Of a stretch of DNA of 64,000 nucleotides, positions 53,136 to 63,830 are shown piece after piece. The DNA comes from Arsenophonus sp052174455 (GTDB lineage: Bacteria; Pseudomonadota; Gammaproteobacteria; Enterobacterales; Enterobacteriaceae). How positions within the stretch are numbered: the first letter of the stretch is position 1; each line of letters opens with the position of its first letter. Location: the NCBI GenBank assembly GCA_052174455.1, contig JBQMRP010000034.1, positions 124,001-188,000 of the forward strand. The letters are read 5' to 3'. Made by a program: the position numbers and the translations under genes. The notes beneath the pieces are model-generated. The model ran no database searches. It saw nothing but the letters and a program-made list of their open reading frames with translations, and was not told where the DNA came from.

Positions 53136-54280
53136 TAATTTTACAAAAATTTAATAAAAAGTCAACTTTATAGGTATTATCAGTAAACCTTTTCCTATCT
53201 TATTTCTCTGTCCTATTGATAATTTTACTATGTACTAAAAAGAACTTAGATTAAGTTTTAAGCAAAATTTTATTGGATATATAACCAAAAAATTGCGACC
53301 GATTTAATTACTCAAGTACATATTTAACAAAACTAACAAAACCAGTAATTGGATATTTGCATCATACTAGCTGTACAGTAATCCAGATTATCAATACCAT
53401 AGAATAAAAAACAATCTATCGATTCAATTTTCAACAAAAGCTATCATGCTCAAGTTTAGTTTATTGACCATAAACATGGTTAGACTTTTATATCATAGAA
53501 ATTATTAACACTATATACTCTACAAAAATATTATTTAAAACCAATCAGACACCAATACAGATCATAGAGTTGTGGGAATTATTAGTAATCCAGCTAACAA
53601 AAATCAGTCGTAAAGTTAATATTAATTTTAATCGTCAACAACATATCACTAGCTTTCTACTGACCATATTCTCATTACTAGTAGCGCTGATCAATACGTT
53701 TTTATTAGCAAGAAATTTTCTAAAAATTGATTAAAGATATTCTTGAAAGTGTTTACCAACTTATTACCGATAATTTTTCATTCATGTGCGGATTTCGAGC
53801 TAATATATGAACTAGATTAATGCTATTAACCTTAATTAGCTAGGCTAAAAACCCTAGAAATTAACATATACGCAGATTATAGAGTAGATATCTCTTACGA
53901 ATTAAGCACATCATTAAACATTTTATGCATTGAGCTCAAAGAAATATAGAATATTGTCCGGCTACATCACTTATCATAAGATGAGATTATTTATTAGCTG
54001 AAGAAAATATTTTAATAAAATTAATAAATTACTTTTATTAATTATCCATTTCTGTTACCAGTTTACTTGTTTATTAATAATTATCAATTTAATACAATAA
54101 ATTGAGTTAGGCATTAGTAATTATTTATTACAGTAGATTTACTGATAAAAATTACTTTAAATCTTATATTACTTAATGTAATAATTTTAAATTCTAATCT
54201 TGATTATTTAGTCCAAATATGACATAATTTACTAGAAAATAGAATATTTTATATTTAGTTATCATACTCTTACTGTCTAT
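53136..54280 (+). pseudogene. baeS: baeS pseudogene
   Basis: Envelope-stress sensor kinase, dead. The plus strand reads, with frame changes, a GIISKPFPILF start near 53180, RVVGIISNPANK near 53565 and ISRKVNINFNRQQHITSFLL then ALINTFLLARNFL (53605-53730), matching the LTRNTDINFDKQQRQTSWL and TFLLARGLL regions. The kinase core is not clearly legible and appears shortened. Confidence 0.75.
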
Positions 54281-54284
54281 CCAG

Positions 54285-54464
54285 ACTTCTGTCTTACAAC
54301 AGAAGTTTTAACTTATCTGGCAAGATAACAGCGAAATACGGATTATTATCTTAATATTCCATTACATCATGAGTTTATTAAACTCATGGAAAAAAAATTA
54401 TCGGCAAATCCACTATTTAAGTGGTCCTTAAACTAAATATAGTTTATCCTTAGTTTAAGGACCA
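54285..54464. repeat. Cluster of three perfect hairpins
   Basis: Three perfect inverted repeats in 180 bases: ACTTCTGT/ACAGAAGT (54285-54292 with 54299-54306), CATGAGTTTA/TAAACTCATG (54368-54377 with 54379-54388) and a 15-bp pair starting TGGTCCTTAAACTAA (54422-54436 with 54450-54464). They lie at the junction of two pseudogenes. Confidence 0.7.
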
Positions 54465-54499
54465 TAAAAAACTAAAATGTATGAGTTGCGATAATTAGA

Positions 54500-55150
54500 A
54501 CTATCACATTGTGATTATGAAGACGAATCTAAATTATAGAAACTATTAGTTAATTATTTATCAGCTGTTAGCTTTCAAATCAATTGATAATTTGTATAGG
54601 GAACAGTATCATTAATCAACTGAAAAATTCCACCGAATCCTATGTTGCCAAGTACAGTGGATAGCTTATCAATTTACCATCAATTATGGCAAATTTTAGA
54701 TATACTTCTATCATAGTACAAAAAAATGGAAAAATTTAATCGCTTTATTGGCTTAAAGATTAGTACTAATGACTATATCTGTAAACCTGTATTTAGTTCA
54801 CGTGAAGTGATCACTAGAATTAAAAGCATTTAATACCGTTGTTATCGAGAAACTACAACAAAAAATATTTACTTTAAGCTAATTTCAATGAACTCATCTA
54901 TCATATGCATGATTAAAATCAAACCATTAAATTAACACCAGCTGAATTTCAATTATTAAATTAATCATCCAAACATCCAAGTGAAGCTTTTCTGTGATAA
55001 GTTATTGAATAACCTATATGGGAATTATCAAATTGTAACAGATCTCACACCATTGATAACCATATAAACTTTCTCTGAAAGATAAAATTATTAGCTAAAT
55101 AACGGAAAATTTATCCGTTCAGTTTACTGTTTAGGTTATTAGTAGGTAAT
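54500..55150 (+). pseudogene. baeR: baeR pseudogene
   Basis: Response regulator, dead. Legible: a KMEKFNRFIGLKI stretch near 54730, NDYICKPVFSSREVITRIKS near 54775-54835 (family form ADDYICKPYSPREVVARVK) and LKLTPAEFQLLN near 54930, then a degenerate winged-helix end with TDLTPLITI-like sequence in place of TDRTIDSHI. Several stops. baeS-baeR-trhP order as in relatives. Confidence 0.85.
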
Positions 55151-55289
55151 ACTTAATTAATTAATTAAATTTTGTCAATTCGCTCGTTGGTTAATTTGGA
55201 TTTCATCACATCAGACGTTAGAATTAGTTATTTAAAAACTTATCTGATTAAGAATAAGTACTAACTTGTTATTAACTTGAGAACTTATC

Positions 55290-56660
55290 ATGTTTACACC
55301 AGAATTACTTTCTCCCGCAGGTTCCCTGAAGAACATGCGGTATGCTTTTGCTTATGGTGCTGATGCTGTTTATGCCGGACAGCCTCGCTATAGCCTTCGT
55401 GTTCGTAACAACGAATTTAATTGTAAAAATTTAGCTAAAGGTATTAAAGAATCCCATAAAATGGGAAAACGTTTTTATGTGGTAGTTAATATAGCGGCGC
55501 ATAATGCTAAGTTAAAAACCTTTATTCGTGATCTTACTCCGATTATTGAAATGAAACCAGATGCTTTAATTATATCCGATCCTGGCTTAATCATGTTAGT
55601 GAGAGAAAAATTTCCAGCAATGGAGATCCATCTTTCTGTTCAGGCAAACGCCGTTAATTGGGCAACAGTAAAATTTTGGCAACAAATTGGATTAAGTCGA
55701 ATTATTTTATCTCGTGAACTATCAATTAAAGAAATTATCGAAATTCGACAACAAATACCTGATATTGAATTAGAAATTTTTGTTCACGGTTCGCTTTGTA
55801 TGGCCTATTCTGGTCGTTGCTTACTATCTGGATATATCAATAAGCGTGATCCAAACCAAGGCACTTGTACCAATGCTTGCCGTTGGGCATATAAAGCACA
55901 AGAAGGGAAAGAAGATGCAATTGGTAATATTGTTCATAAAAATCAATTAATTAATATGAAAAATATTCAGCCAACACTAGGCAATGGGCAACCAACCGAA
56001 AAAGTTTTTTTAATTGAAGAAACAAAACGTCCCGGTGAATATATGACTGCTTTTGAAGATGAGCATGGCACATATCTTTTTAATTCAAAAGATATACGAG
56101 CAATAGAACATGTTGAGCGCTTAACTCAGATTGGCATTCACTCATTAAAAATCGAAGGTCGGACAAAATCCTTCTACTATTGCGCCAGAACTGCCCAAGT
56201 TTATCGTCAGGCAATTGATGATGCCGTAGCAGGCAAATCTTTTGATCCTACATTATTAACCAGATTAGAAGGTTTAGCTCATCGAGGTTACACCGAGGGT
56301 TTTTTACGTCGACATAGCCATGATGCATACCAAACCTATGAATTTGGTTATTCTGTTTCTGATATCCAACAATTTGTTGGTGAATTTACTGGTCAACGAA
56401 AAGATGGGTTAGCAGAAGTGGAAGTAAAAAATAAATTCAGTCTGGGTGATAATTTAGAGTTAATGACAGTAGCAGGTAATATTCAATTTACCTTAACTGA
56501 CTTGTTTGATAAAAAAAATCTATCTATTCAAGTTGCACCAGGTAATGGATATAAAGTTTATTTCTCTATTCCTGAGGATATTGATCTGCAGTTTGCGCTA
56601 TTAATTCGTAATTTATCTGGGACAACAACCAGAAAACCCTACAGCAAGGCAACAGGTTAA
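55290..56660 (+). CDS. trhP: tRNA hydroxylation protein TrhP (YegQ, peptidase U32 family)
   Basis: In E. coli TrhP takes part in prephenate-dependent 5-hydroxyuridine formation at tRNA position 34. 456 residues (E. coli 453), very similar along its length: PELLSPAGSLKNMRYAFAYG at the start, HLSVQANAVNWATVKFW near 117, and the cysteine cluster typical of U32 iron-sulfur proteins in HGSLCMAYSGRCLLSG and DPNQGTCTNACRW (about 167-200). KIEGRTKSFYYCARTAQ follows near 290. The upstream two-component system is dead. Prephenate supply depends on the shikimate route, where aroE is damaged. Confidence 0.94.
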   Translation: MFTPELLSPAGSLKNMRYAFAYGADAVYAGQPRYSLRVRNNEFNCKNLAKGIKESHKMGKRFYVVVNIAAHNAKLKTFIRDLTPIIEMKPDALIISDPGLIMLVREKFPAMEIHLSVQANAVNWATVKFWQQIGLSRIILSRELSIKEIIEIRQQIPDIELEIFVHGSLCMAYSGRCLLSGYINKRDPNQGTCTNACRWAYKAQEGKEDAIGNIVHKNQLINMKNIQPTLGNGQPTEKVFLIEETKRPGEYMTAFEDEHGTYLFNSKDIRAIEHVERLTQIGIHSLKIEGRTKSFYYCARTAQVYRQAIDDAVAGKSFDPTLLTRLEGLAHRGYTEGFLRRHSHDAYQTYEFGYSVSDIQQFVGEFTGQRKDGLAEVEVKNKFSLGDNLELMTVAGNIQFTLTDLFDKKNLSIQVAPGNGYKVYFSIPEDIDLQFALLIRNLSGTTTRKPYSKATG

Positions 56661-56884
56661 AACAATAAAATAAATTCAAAAACTAAACTAGCGTATTACT
56701 GTTTACTTTAGTAAAATTTATTTATTACAATTTTAGTACACTTAAATGAAGATAATAAAATACATAATTTAAGCAAAATATTCGTTTATATGATTAGATC
56801 ACAGTAATATAATATTCTTATAATGAGATAGTGCTCATTACTTTAATAAAAAATCGTTAAAACTAACATTAACCTAAAACGAGA

Positions 56885-58240
56885 GTTATTAGCAAATCTG
56901 GTGTATAGTGATCAGGCTACATTCCATTCTGATGCTTCGTAAATCTATTATGCATACTTAAATCGAGCGTTGTTTACCACTAGAACCAACAAGGTCAACT
57001 CTCTTAGATGCTCCAGCTTTTTGAGAAACATGGGGGCATTTTAATAACATTAAAATGGTTGCTTTTCTTGAGCTACAGCGCTTAACAAGTTGGCTTTATA
57101 GGGCTCGCTATTGCGCAAGGCCGATTTAATCGGATTTGTCATTCTTATTTACACCACAGTGCACTGAGGGCAATCCATAAGATGTCAGCCATTCCTCTCA
57201 CTCTTTTTCCAGTATCTTCATCGCTGAAGAATACGCTAAAGACTTGCCAATAAAATATTAATGGATTTATTAGTGGGCCATGCGAATCTCTGGCATCCAG
57301 AGCTCTCGCAACTCACCCTTAATTTTAGGTTATTTGCTTTTAGGAAGCAAAGGCAGAACATGAGCTTTTTTATATAACAAAAATAATGTTGATGTTGCGT
57401 ATTCTGAAATATTTTGCTATTGCATTACAAAAAACCAAGAGCACCATCATTTCCGTAGCAATTCTAAAATACAGTTAATGTGCGGGCTCGTATAGTATTG
57501 AAGAATTAGTCCAATTCGCTTCTGACTTTTGATAACCATATTTATCACAATTTATTTCTCTTACATCTATATTAAGTGATGTCGATAAATAAAGCGGCAG
57601 ATAAAAATAATCAGCTTTCCACACAGGTCGGTAATATATTACCCGAGAATAATAAACGTAGCGCGTATCCATTAAATCACGCATCCACTATTACTTATGC
57701 TATTACCCATTGCTGTTGCAATCTGTTGATGGTACTGGCAAAGAGATCCATATTTTTTCTCATTGAAAAACCTAGAGCTTTGTAAAAATTATCAGATTTT
57801 ATTCCTCATAACTACAAATGAATGATAGTGAATCTTTGTTACTTTTTTCAAGCCTTAGATAAGGCGATAGTTATATGAACTGTTGAAGTATATTCCGTTA
57901 CCACTATACAATTCTTGATCTTATGGACTTTAATCTCAACATCACCAATAGCAATCTATTTATAGTTCGCTAAAGCAAATAATTGTTACAAACTAACGAT
58001 ATAGATTCAAGCCCTACCTCAACAGCGGTGTCTACCAGCTGCCTATTACCATTACAGATGAACGCATGTAATGAATCACACGATAATATCGGCATTATTG
58101 TCTAGCTGTAATAGCGAACTTTTAATGGCATATCTCCTCTGTTGTTTGAATAATTCATGAAATCAATTAGGAGAATATGTCATCATCTCTAAACCTTCAT
58201 ATACCAGAAATAAGTATAATTCATACAGAGTATATTAGCT
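56885..58240 (-). mobile_element. IS256-family relic I
   Basis: Minus-strand, near full length, starting AGTTATTAGCAAATCTGGTG and ending near CTAAACCTTCATATACC. The block TTTTGCTATTGCATT near 57415 occurs in the other copies. Dead. Confidence 0.7.
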
Positions 58241-58500
58241 GTTTTCTTTTAGTCGTTCTTCGATAAAAAACCTATTCTTGCAAATAGAGTTAAATAGCAC
58301 GAAACCTTTTTTAGCGAACATAAAATTAGTCACTATCGCTTAATGATAGTAGATAATCAGAGAGTTATTATTAAAGAAAGTTATTACTAATAAATTACAC
58401 ATTTAAAATGTGAATAGTTATATCAGCTAACTAAATGCTGACCTACATTTCTAACTAGTTAAATATCCCCACTTATAATTAATATAATAACGTTATTATT

Positions 58501-59493
58501 TCAAGTATTTTTACCAGTCTTTAGCAATTCACTAATAGCTAAAAGAATTTTTCTTGCACCTGGTTGTGAGATCTGAGCATTTACTGGCAAATACCACCAA
58601 TTTAATTGAGCAAAATTAAAACATTTTACTGCATCTTTTTCAGTCATTAATAATGTTTGATGATCAGCTACTAAGGCTGTTAATTTAGAAAAATTATAAC
58701 ATTGATGATCAGAAAAAGAGTGTCTCGCAATCAATGTCAATCCTTTTTGCTCAAGGCTTGAAAAAAACCGTGCTGGATACCCAATTCCTGCAATTGCGAT
58801 AACTTGTTCCAATTTACAGACTAATCGTTTTTCGCCTGTTAACATATTGATAGCAATATCACCTGTTAACTCCATGGCAATCTCACCATACCTAGCGATA
58901 CCACCATTAGTAATAACAGCATTAACGGTATTTAAACGACATTGACACTCGCGTAATGGGCCAGCAGGCAGCAACCAACCATTACCAAAACGACGAATAC
59001 CGTCGATAATAACGATCTCAAAATCTCTTTGCATAGCATAATGTTGAAGACCATTATCAGTAATAATAATATCTAATTCTCGCTGGCTAAGCAACATCTT
59101 AAATGCTTCTACTCGTTTAGGAGCAACAGCAACTGGCACACCAGTTCGCCGATAAATTAAAGCAGGCTCATCACCGGTTTCCTTTATTGATATATTTTCA
59201 TTAACTAATAACGGATAAGAAGTTGCTTTACCTCCATATCCGCGAGATACAACACCAACACAATAGCCTTGTAATAAAAGCTGCTCAACTAACCAAATGA
59301 CAACCGGCGTCTTACCGTTGCCGCCAACAGTTAAATTACCTACAACAATAATAGGTATTGGCGCTTTCCAACTAGGAAAAATTGCCAAATGATAGCAAAG
59401 ACGTCTTAATCCAATAATCATGCCATATGCTATCGATAACGGTAGCAGCAAAAAATATAGCCATGAACCACCTAACCATATTTTATTAATCAT
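58501..59493 (-). CDS. lpxK: Tetraacyldisaccharide 4'-kinase LpxK
   Basis: Phosphorylates the 4' position of the lipid A precursor at the inner membrane. 330 residues (E. coli 328). An N-terminal membrane anchor (about 13-32) precedes the Walker A motif VGNLTVGGNGKTP (51-63); SRGYGGK near 84 and TDNGLQHYAMQRDFEIVIID near 146-165 follow. Its ATG overlaps the msbA stop as ATGA. Intact, so lipid A is still made. Confidence 0.96.
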   Translation of the reverse strand: MINKIWLGGSWLYFLLLPLSIAYGMIIGLRRLCYHLAIFPSWKAPIPIIVVGNLTVGGNGKTPVVIWLVEQLLLQGYCVGVVSRGYGGKATSYPLLVNENISIKETGDEPALIYRRTGVPVAVAPKRVEAFKMLLSQRELDIIITDNGLQHYAMQRDFEIVIIDGIRRFGNGWLLPAGPLRECQCRLNTVNAVITNGGIARYGEIAMELTGDIAINMLTGEKRLVCKLEQVIAIAGIGYPARFFSSLEQKGLTLIARHSFSDHQCYNFSKLTALVADHQTLLMTEKDAVKCFNFAQLNWWYLPVNAQISQPGARKILLAISELLKTGKNT

Positions 59494-61241
59494 TGTTTAA
59501 ATTGCATACTATAAAGTTGAAAATATGCCCCATCACTTTTAAGTAGAGCTTGATGGGTACCTCGTTCAATAATTTTACCATCCTGAATAACCAAAATCTC
59601 ATCTGCACTTTCTATCGTCGAAAGACGATGAGCAATAATAATTGAAGTCCGATTTTTCTGTAATTCATCTAATGCCGCCTGAATGGCTCTCTCTGATTCA
59701 CTATCAAGCGCAGATGTAGCTTCATCAAGAATTAATATAGATGAATTATGTAATAAAGCACATGCAATAGCAATTCGTTGGCGCTGCCCACCAGAAAGCA
59801 TTACACCATTTTCACCAATAACGGTATCTAGTCCATTATCCAATTTTTGAATGAAATCCATCGCATAAGCCATTTTAGCAGCTTTTTCAATCGCTTTTCG
59901 ACTAAAACGACCATCGGTTGCATAAGCAATATTATTTGCAATAGTATCGTTAAAAAGATAAACATGCTGAGAAACAAGTGCAATTTGGCTACGTAGAGAG
60001 GTTAATGTATATTCACGTAAATCATGATCGTCAAGTAGTATTTGACCTTTATTAACCTCATAAAATCGGGTAATTAGATTTGCAATAGTCGATTTTCCTG
60101 AACCTGATCGTCCGACTAAAGCAATAGATTTTCCAGCCGGAATTTTAAAACAAATATCATGTAATGCAAGATGCTCCTTTGTTGCATACTTAAAGGTAAC
60201 ATGTTTAAATTCTATTTCACCTTTAGCTTTTTTTAATGTTAATTTACCCTCATCTTTTTCCTGTTCCATATCTAAAATGCTAAATAATGTCTGGCAAGCA
60301 GCCATACCTCGTTGAAATTGTGCATTAACATTTGTTAATGACTTTAATGGGCGCATTAATGCAAACATGGATGAAAAAACAACACCGATAATTCCTGCTG
60401 TTAATGTTTGCATAATTTCAGGAAAACTCGCAATATAAAGCGTAAATGCTAATGCTAGAGAAGCAATCAGTTGGATAACTGGATCAGAAATCGAAGATGC
60501 TGTCACCATTTTTATTGTTTGCCGACGCATATAATTACTTACTTTGCTAAAACGTTCAGTTTCAATTTTTTGTCCGCCAAAAATCAAAACTTCTTTATGG
60601 CCTTTTAACATCTGTTCTGCACTAGCGGTTACTTGACCCATACCAGTTTGCATGCTTTTACTAATATTCCTAAAATGTTTAGAAACCGATCGAATTGTTA
60701 ACGCGACAATAAGAGCAATAACAATTAATATTAATGAAAGCTGCCAACTATGATAAAACATAAGCGCAAATAGACCGATAATATAAGCGCTTTCTCGAAC
60801 AATAGTAATTAAGGCGCTAGAGGAGGATGAAGCAACTTGCTCAGAATCATAAGTTATGCGAGAAAGTAGGGTTCCTGTCGATTGTTGATCGAAAAAAGCA
60901 ACTGGCATTCTCATTATATGGATAAACAAGCGCTGACGCATATTCATTACAACTTTACCAGAAACCCATGCAATACAATAATTAGAGATAAAACTTGATA
61001 TCCCTCTTATCAACATTAACCCCAATATAACGATGGATAACCATTTTAGCATGCTGTTATCAGCTTTACCAAAACCTTCATCAAGCAAAGGCTTTAATAA
61101 GGAGATCATAAATGCATCGCCGAGAGCGTTAATGATTAACGCAACAGCAGCTACACTTAATCCAAGTTTAAATGGCAAAATCATTGGCCATAATCTGCGA
61201 AATGTTTGCCATGTAGAAAGATCTTTATCATTCATTATCAT
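59490..61241 (-). CDS. msbA: Lipid A export ATP-binding/permease MsbA
   Basis: Homodimeric ABC exporter that flips core-lipid A across the inner membrane. 583 residues, the family length. Six membrane helices fill residues 1-325; the nucleotide-binding domain shows Walker A GRSGSGKS near 376-383, the Q-loop SQHVYLFND, signature LSGGQRQR near 480, Walker B ILILDEATSALD with the catalytic Glu, and the H-switch IAHRLSTIE. The helix after the signature reads IAIACALL in place of the usual IAIARALL. First gene of the msbA-lpxK pair. Confidence 0.97.
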   Translation of the reverse strand: MIMNDKDLSTWQTFRRLWPMILPFKLGLSVAAVALIINALGDAFMISLLKPLLDEGFGKADNSMLKWLSIVILGLMLIRGISSFISNYCIAWVSGKVVMNMRQRLFIHIMRMPVAFFDQQSTGTLLSRITYDSEQVASSSSSALITIVRESAYIIGLFALMFYHSWQLSLILIVIALIVALTIRSVSKHFRNISKSMQTGMGQVTASAEQMLKGHKEVLIFGGQKIETERFSKVSNYMRRQTIKMVTASSISDPVIQLIASLALAFTLYIASFPEIMQTLTAGIIGVVFSSMFALMRPLKSLTNVNAQFQRGMAACQTLFSILDMEQEKDEGKLTLKKAKGEIEFKHVTFKYATKEHLALHDICFKIPAGKSIALVGRSGSGKSTIANLITRFYEVNKGQILLDDHDLREYTLTSLRSQIALVSQHVYLFNDTIANNIAYATDGRFSRKAIEKAAKMAYAMDFIQKLDNGLDTVIGENGVMLSGGQRQRIAIACALLHNSSILILDEATSALDSESERAIQAALDELQKNRTSIIIAHRLSTIESADEILVIQDGKIIERGTHQALLKSDGAYFQLYSMQFKQ

Positions 61242-61299
61242 TATCTTATTAAATATCCATAAAATAATCCGTTTTTTACTTAAAAACCTCTAAATACCA

Positions 61300-62090
61300 A
61301 ACTGCTTATCATATTATCGAGGATAAACTTCCTGTCTATAACGCATTATTTTAATTTTATCAAAATAGCTTTTGATCTTTAATGCAAGATAGGTTAATAA
61401 TAAACTAGCTATCGCACCACAGTGCGATTGTCATGTTTATAACTAAATATAATACCTTTAAGCTGCTAGAAACGATGATATCGTAAATATGAAAAATAGT
61501 ACTATTATTGACACTGTTTTCCATTAAGTGCTAGTATAGTAATTTACTACTTTTCTTATCTATCACTCGATAATAATCGCCAAACCGTGCCCAATACCTG
61601 ATATAATTAACCACTAAGTAGGCAAATCTATTTATTTTAGAGTAGTAATTGACCAATATATCAACATTAACTTTAGAAACTTATACTAAAAAACCAACTA
61701 AACTGCCAACATACAATAATAAGCCAAATTAAGCCCAGTTATGATAATTAGCAAACCCTAGTATCAAGCTAATAATGCTCAATATAATTGAGAGACCATA
61801 GTGTTAAACTAATGCTTTTATCAATTACTATAAATAATAATTGCACTGTGTACTAAAAACATAAATATATAAAAGCATAATTAGCTGTATTAGTTATAAA
61901 CTAATAATTAACACAACCATAAATTAGCAAAAACTACTAAGATTAATATCTTAAAATAAATTAATTGAATAGAAGTTAATAAGATCAGAATACCTAGTGC
62001 AAATTAACCAATTTAACTATCCAATTAAACCAACTATATTAAAAGTGTACACTCAATTTGAGAAACAAAAAGAAAAATATTAAGCTGTAA
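61300..62090. other. Unassigned region upstream of msbA
   Basis: comEC usually lies here in relatives. The minus strand near 61690-61790 has hydrophobic stretches such as GFANYHNWA and LLLYVGSLVGFLV, separated by stops, so a membrane-protein relic is likely, but the family was not recognised. Confidence 0.35.
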
Positions 62091-63385
62091 GCTTGGAATT
62101 ATTAGCAATATAGTGTATGGCGGTCCAGGTTAGACCTAGTTTTAATGCTTTGTAAGTTTGTTCTCTAATTCTTAAATTGGGCGTTATTTAGCACCAGAAT
62201 TAACCTAAACCTCATTAGCTAGTTCTAGTTTTTTTAGCAGACTGTAGCAACTCAAATATCATTGAAATGGTTATTTTTCTCAAACCATACTTCTTTTACA
62301 CATCAATTTCGTATCCTAAAGCCTCACTTTTGCAAAATCCGATTCAATTGGATTCGTTGTTCTTATTGACGCTCAGTGTGCTGATAAAAAGGCATAAAAA
62401 TGCCAACAGTTTTTCTCGATTTTTTTTAGCTTCTTCATCGCTGCAGGATGAACTTCGCTGAAATCTTGCCAACAAAAAACATTAAAAATGTGGTTTATTA
62501 GTGATATCGCGGCTATTTGGTAGATAAAATTCTCTCACAGCTCAACTTTAACTTTCGGTATTGAATGAATTTTGTGAGTGAAGCTAGAATATCAACTATT
62601 TTATGTAGCTAATAGCGTTAGTTCTGTATATCCAGGAATATCTTTACAATTGCATTATAGAAACTAAGAACACACCCATCTCCCGTAGAAACCCTTAGAG
62701 ATGTAGTTAAGTTACGTCCTCCCAGTCTATTGAGAAGTTAGGTTCAGTTCGCTTTTAACTCTCAATAACCATCTTTGAGTGCAACGCGAGCTACTTACGT
62801 TCATGCAGTAATGTAGATAATGAGCAGCAGGTAAAAGCGATCAGCTTATTTGACAGGAATAAGGTATTATGACACTTTCTCATAAATAAACATAATGCGT
62901 ATCGTTTAAATCAGTGGTGGAGATGGCTAACACTTACTATGCCTGGGTAGCACTCTTTACTATTTTTGCACCCTTCAGATAAGGCGGAAGCGAAGTTTAG
63001 AACCATATTTCATTGCCACTGTAATCTCTCTGGCCTTAGGTACTTTAATTTTGATATCGCCACAATAGCAGTTTGTATGGTTTGCTGTAGCAAATAATTG
63101 TTACGAATTATTAGATCATCCGTCAATAAAGGCGACGTTCAGAATGCTGTCGTAGTATGGCTTCGAGCTCCAACTCAACAACAGTGCCTATCAGCTTCCT
63201 GGCAGTATTACGGATACGTTCATGTAATGGATCACAGGTAATATCTAGTTTCGGATATACTTGCATAGTAAACTTTTCATGACATATTATCTCTATATAA
63301 TTAAAATCATCTACAAAATTAATCAGCAGGATACACGCCCAGCATCTCCGAATTTTATACACCAGAAATAAGAATAATTTTGATA
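62091..63385 (-). mobile_element. IS256-family relic J
   Basis: Minus-strand, near full length. The N-terminal part is the most readable of all copies: RNTARKLIGTVVELELEAIL near 63130-63220 followed by RQHSERRLY, part of the IS256 transposase. Left end block TTATTAGCAATATAGTGTA. No full frame. Confidence 0.72.
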
Positions 63386-63759
63386 ACTATAATTTATACA
63401 TAAATTAAACTGAATGAATTATCTACTGAAGTTATCTATTAAAAATTCCCTTTCTAAATATAGATGGAGACAAATTTAATAACCTTTTCCATATAATGGA
63501 AAATAAATATAATTAAATAGTTTTAATGTAGCCTTAATTTCATTACATAATAGTTAAGTTATTTTATATTAAAGTAACTGTTAACTAGTCATTGTTGTAT
63601 TAATTAAAAACAATATTTTTAGGAAAAATGTACCTATAAAAATCAGTAATTTGAGTGATGTATTAATATACATCAGTTATTATAATATTTTCAGCAATTT
63701 AATCATAAAAACAATTTAAGAATTTTTCAGGTTTTGCCAGATAAAAACGCCATCGTAAC
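63386..63759. other. Spacer upstream of alaS
   Basis: AT-rich DNA with no recognised gene. recX usually lies before alaS, but no fragment is readable. Confidence 0.4.
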
Positions 63760-63774
63760 TTGATTAATAATCAA
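63760..63774. promoter_or_regulatory. Operator-like dyad upstream of alaS
   Basis: TTGATTA-A-TAATCAA is a perfect 7-bp dyad 56 bases before the alaS ATG. E. coli AlaS represses its own gene through a palindrome near the promoter, so this is a candidate by position only. Confidence 0.25.
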
Positions 63775-63830
63775 AATCTGTTTATCTGATCAAGTCATAG
63801 ATCTATTTCCAGCTTGATTTCAGGATAATT

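Noticed and set aside
58484..58499. 16-bp palindrome after lpxK as a terminator
   Set aside because: It is a palindrome without loop or U-tract and composed mostly of A and T.
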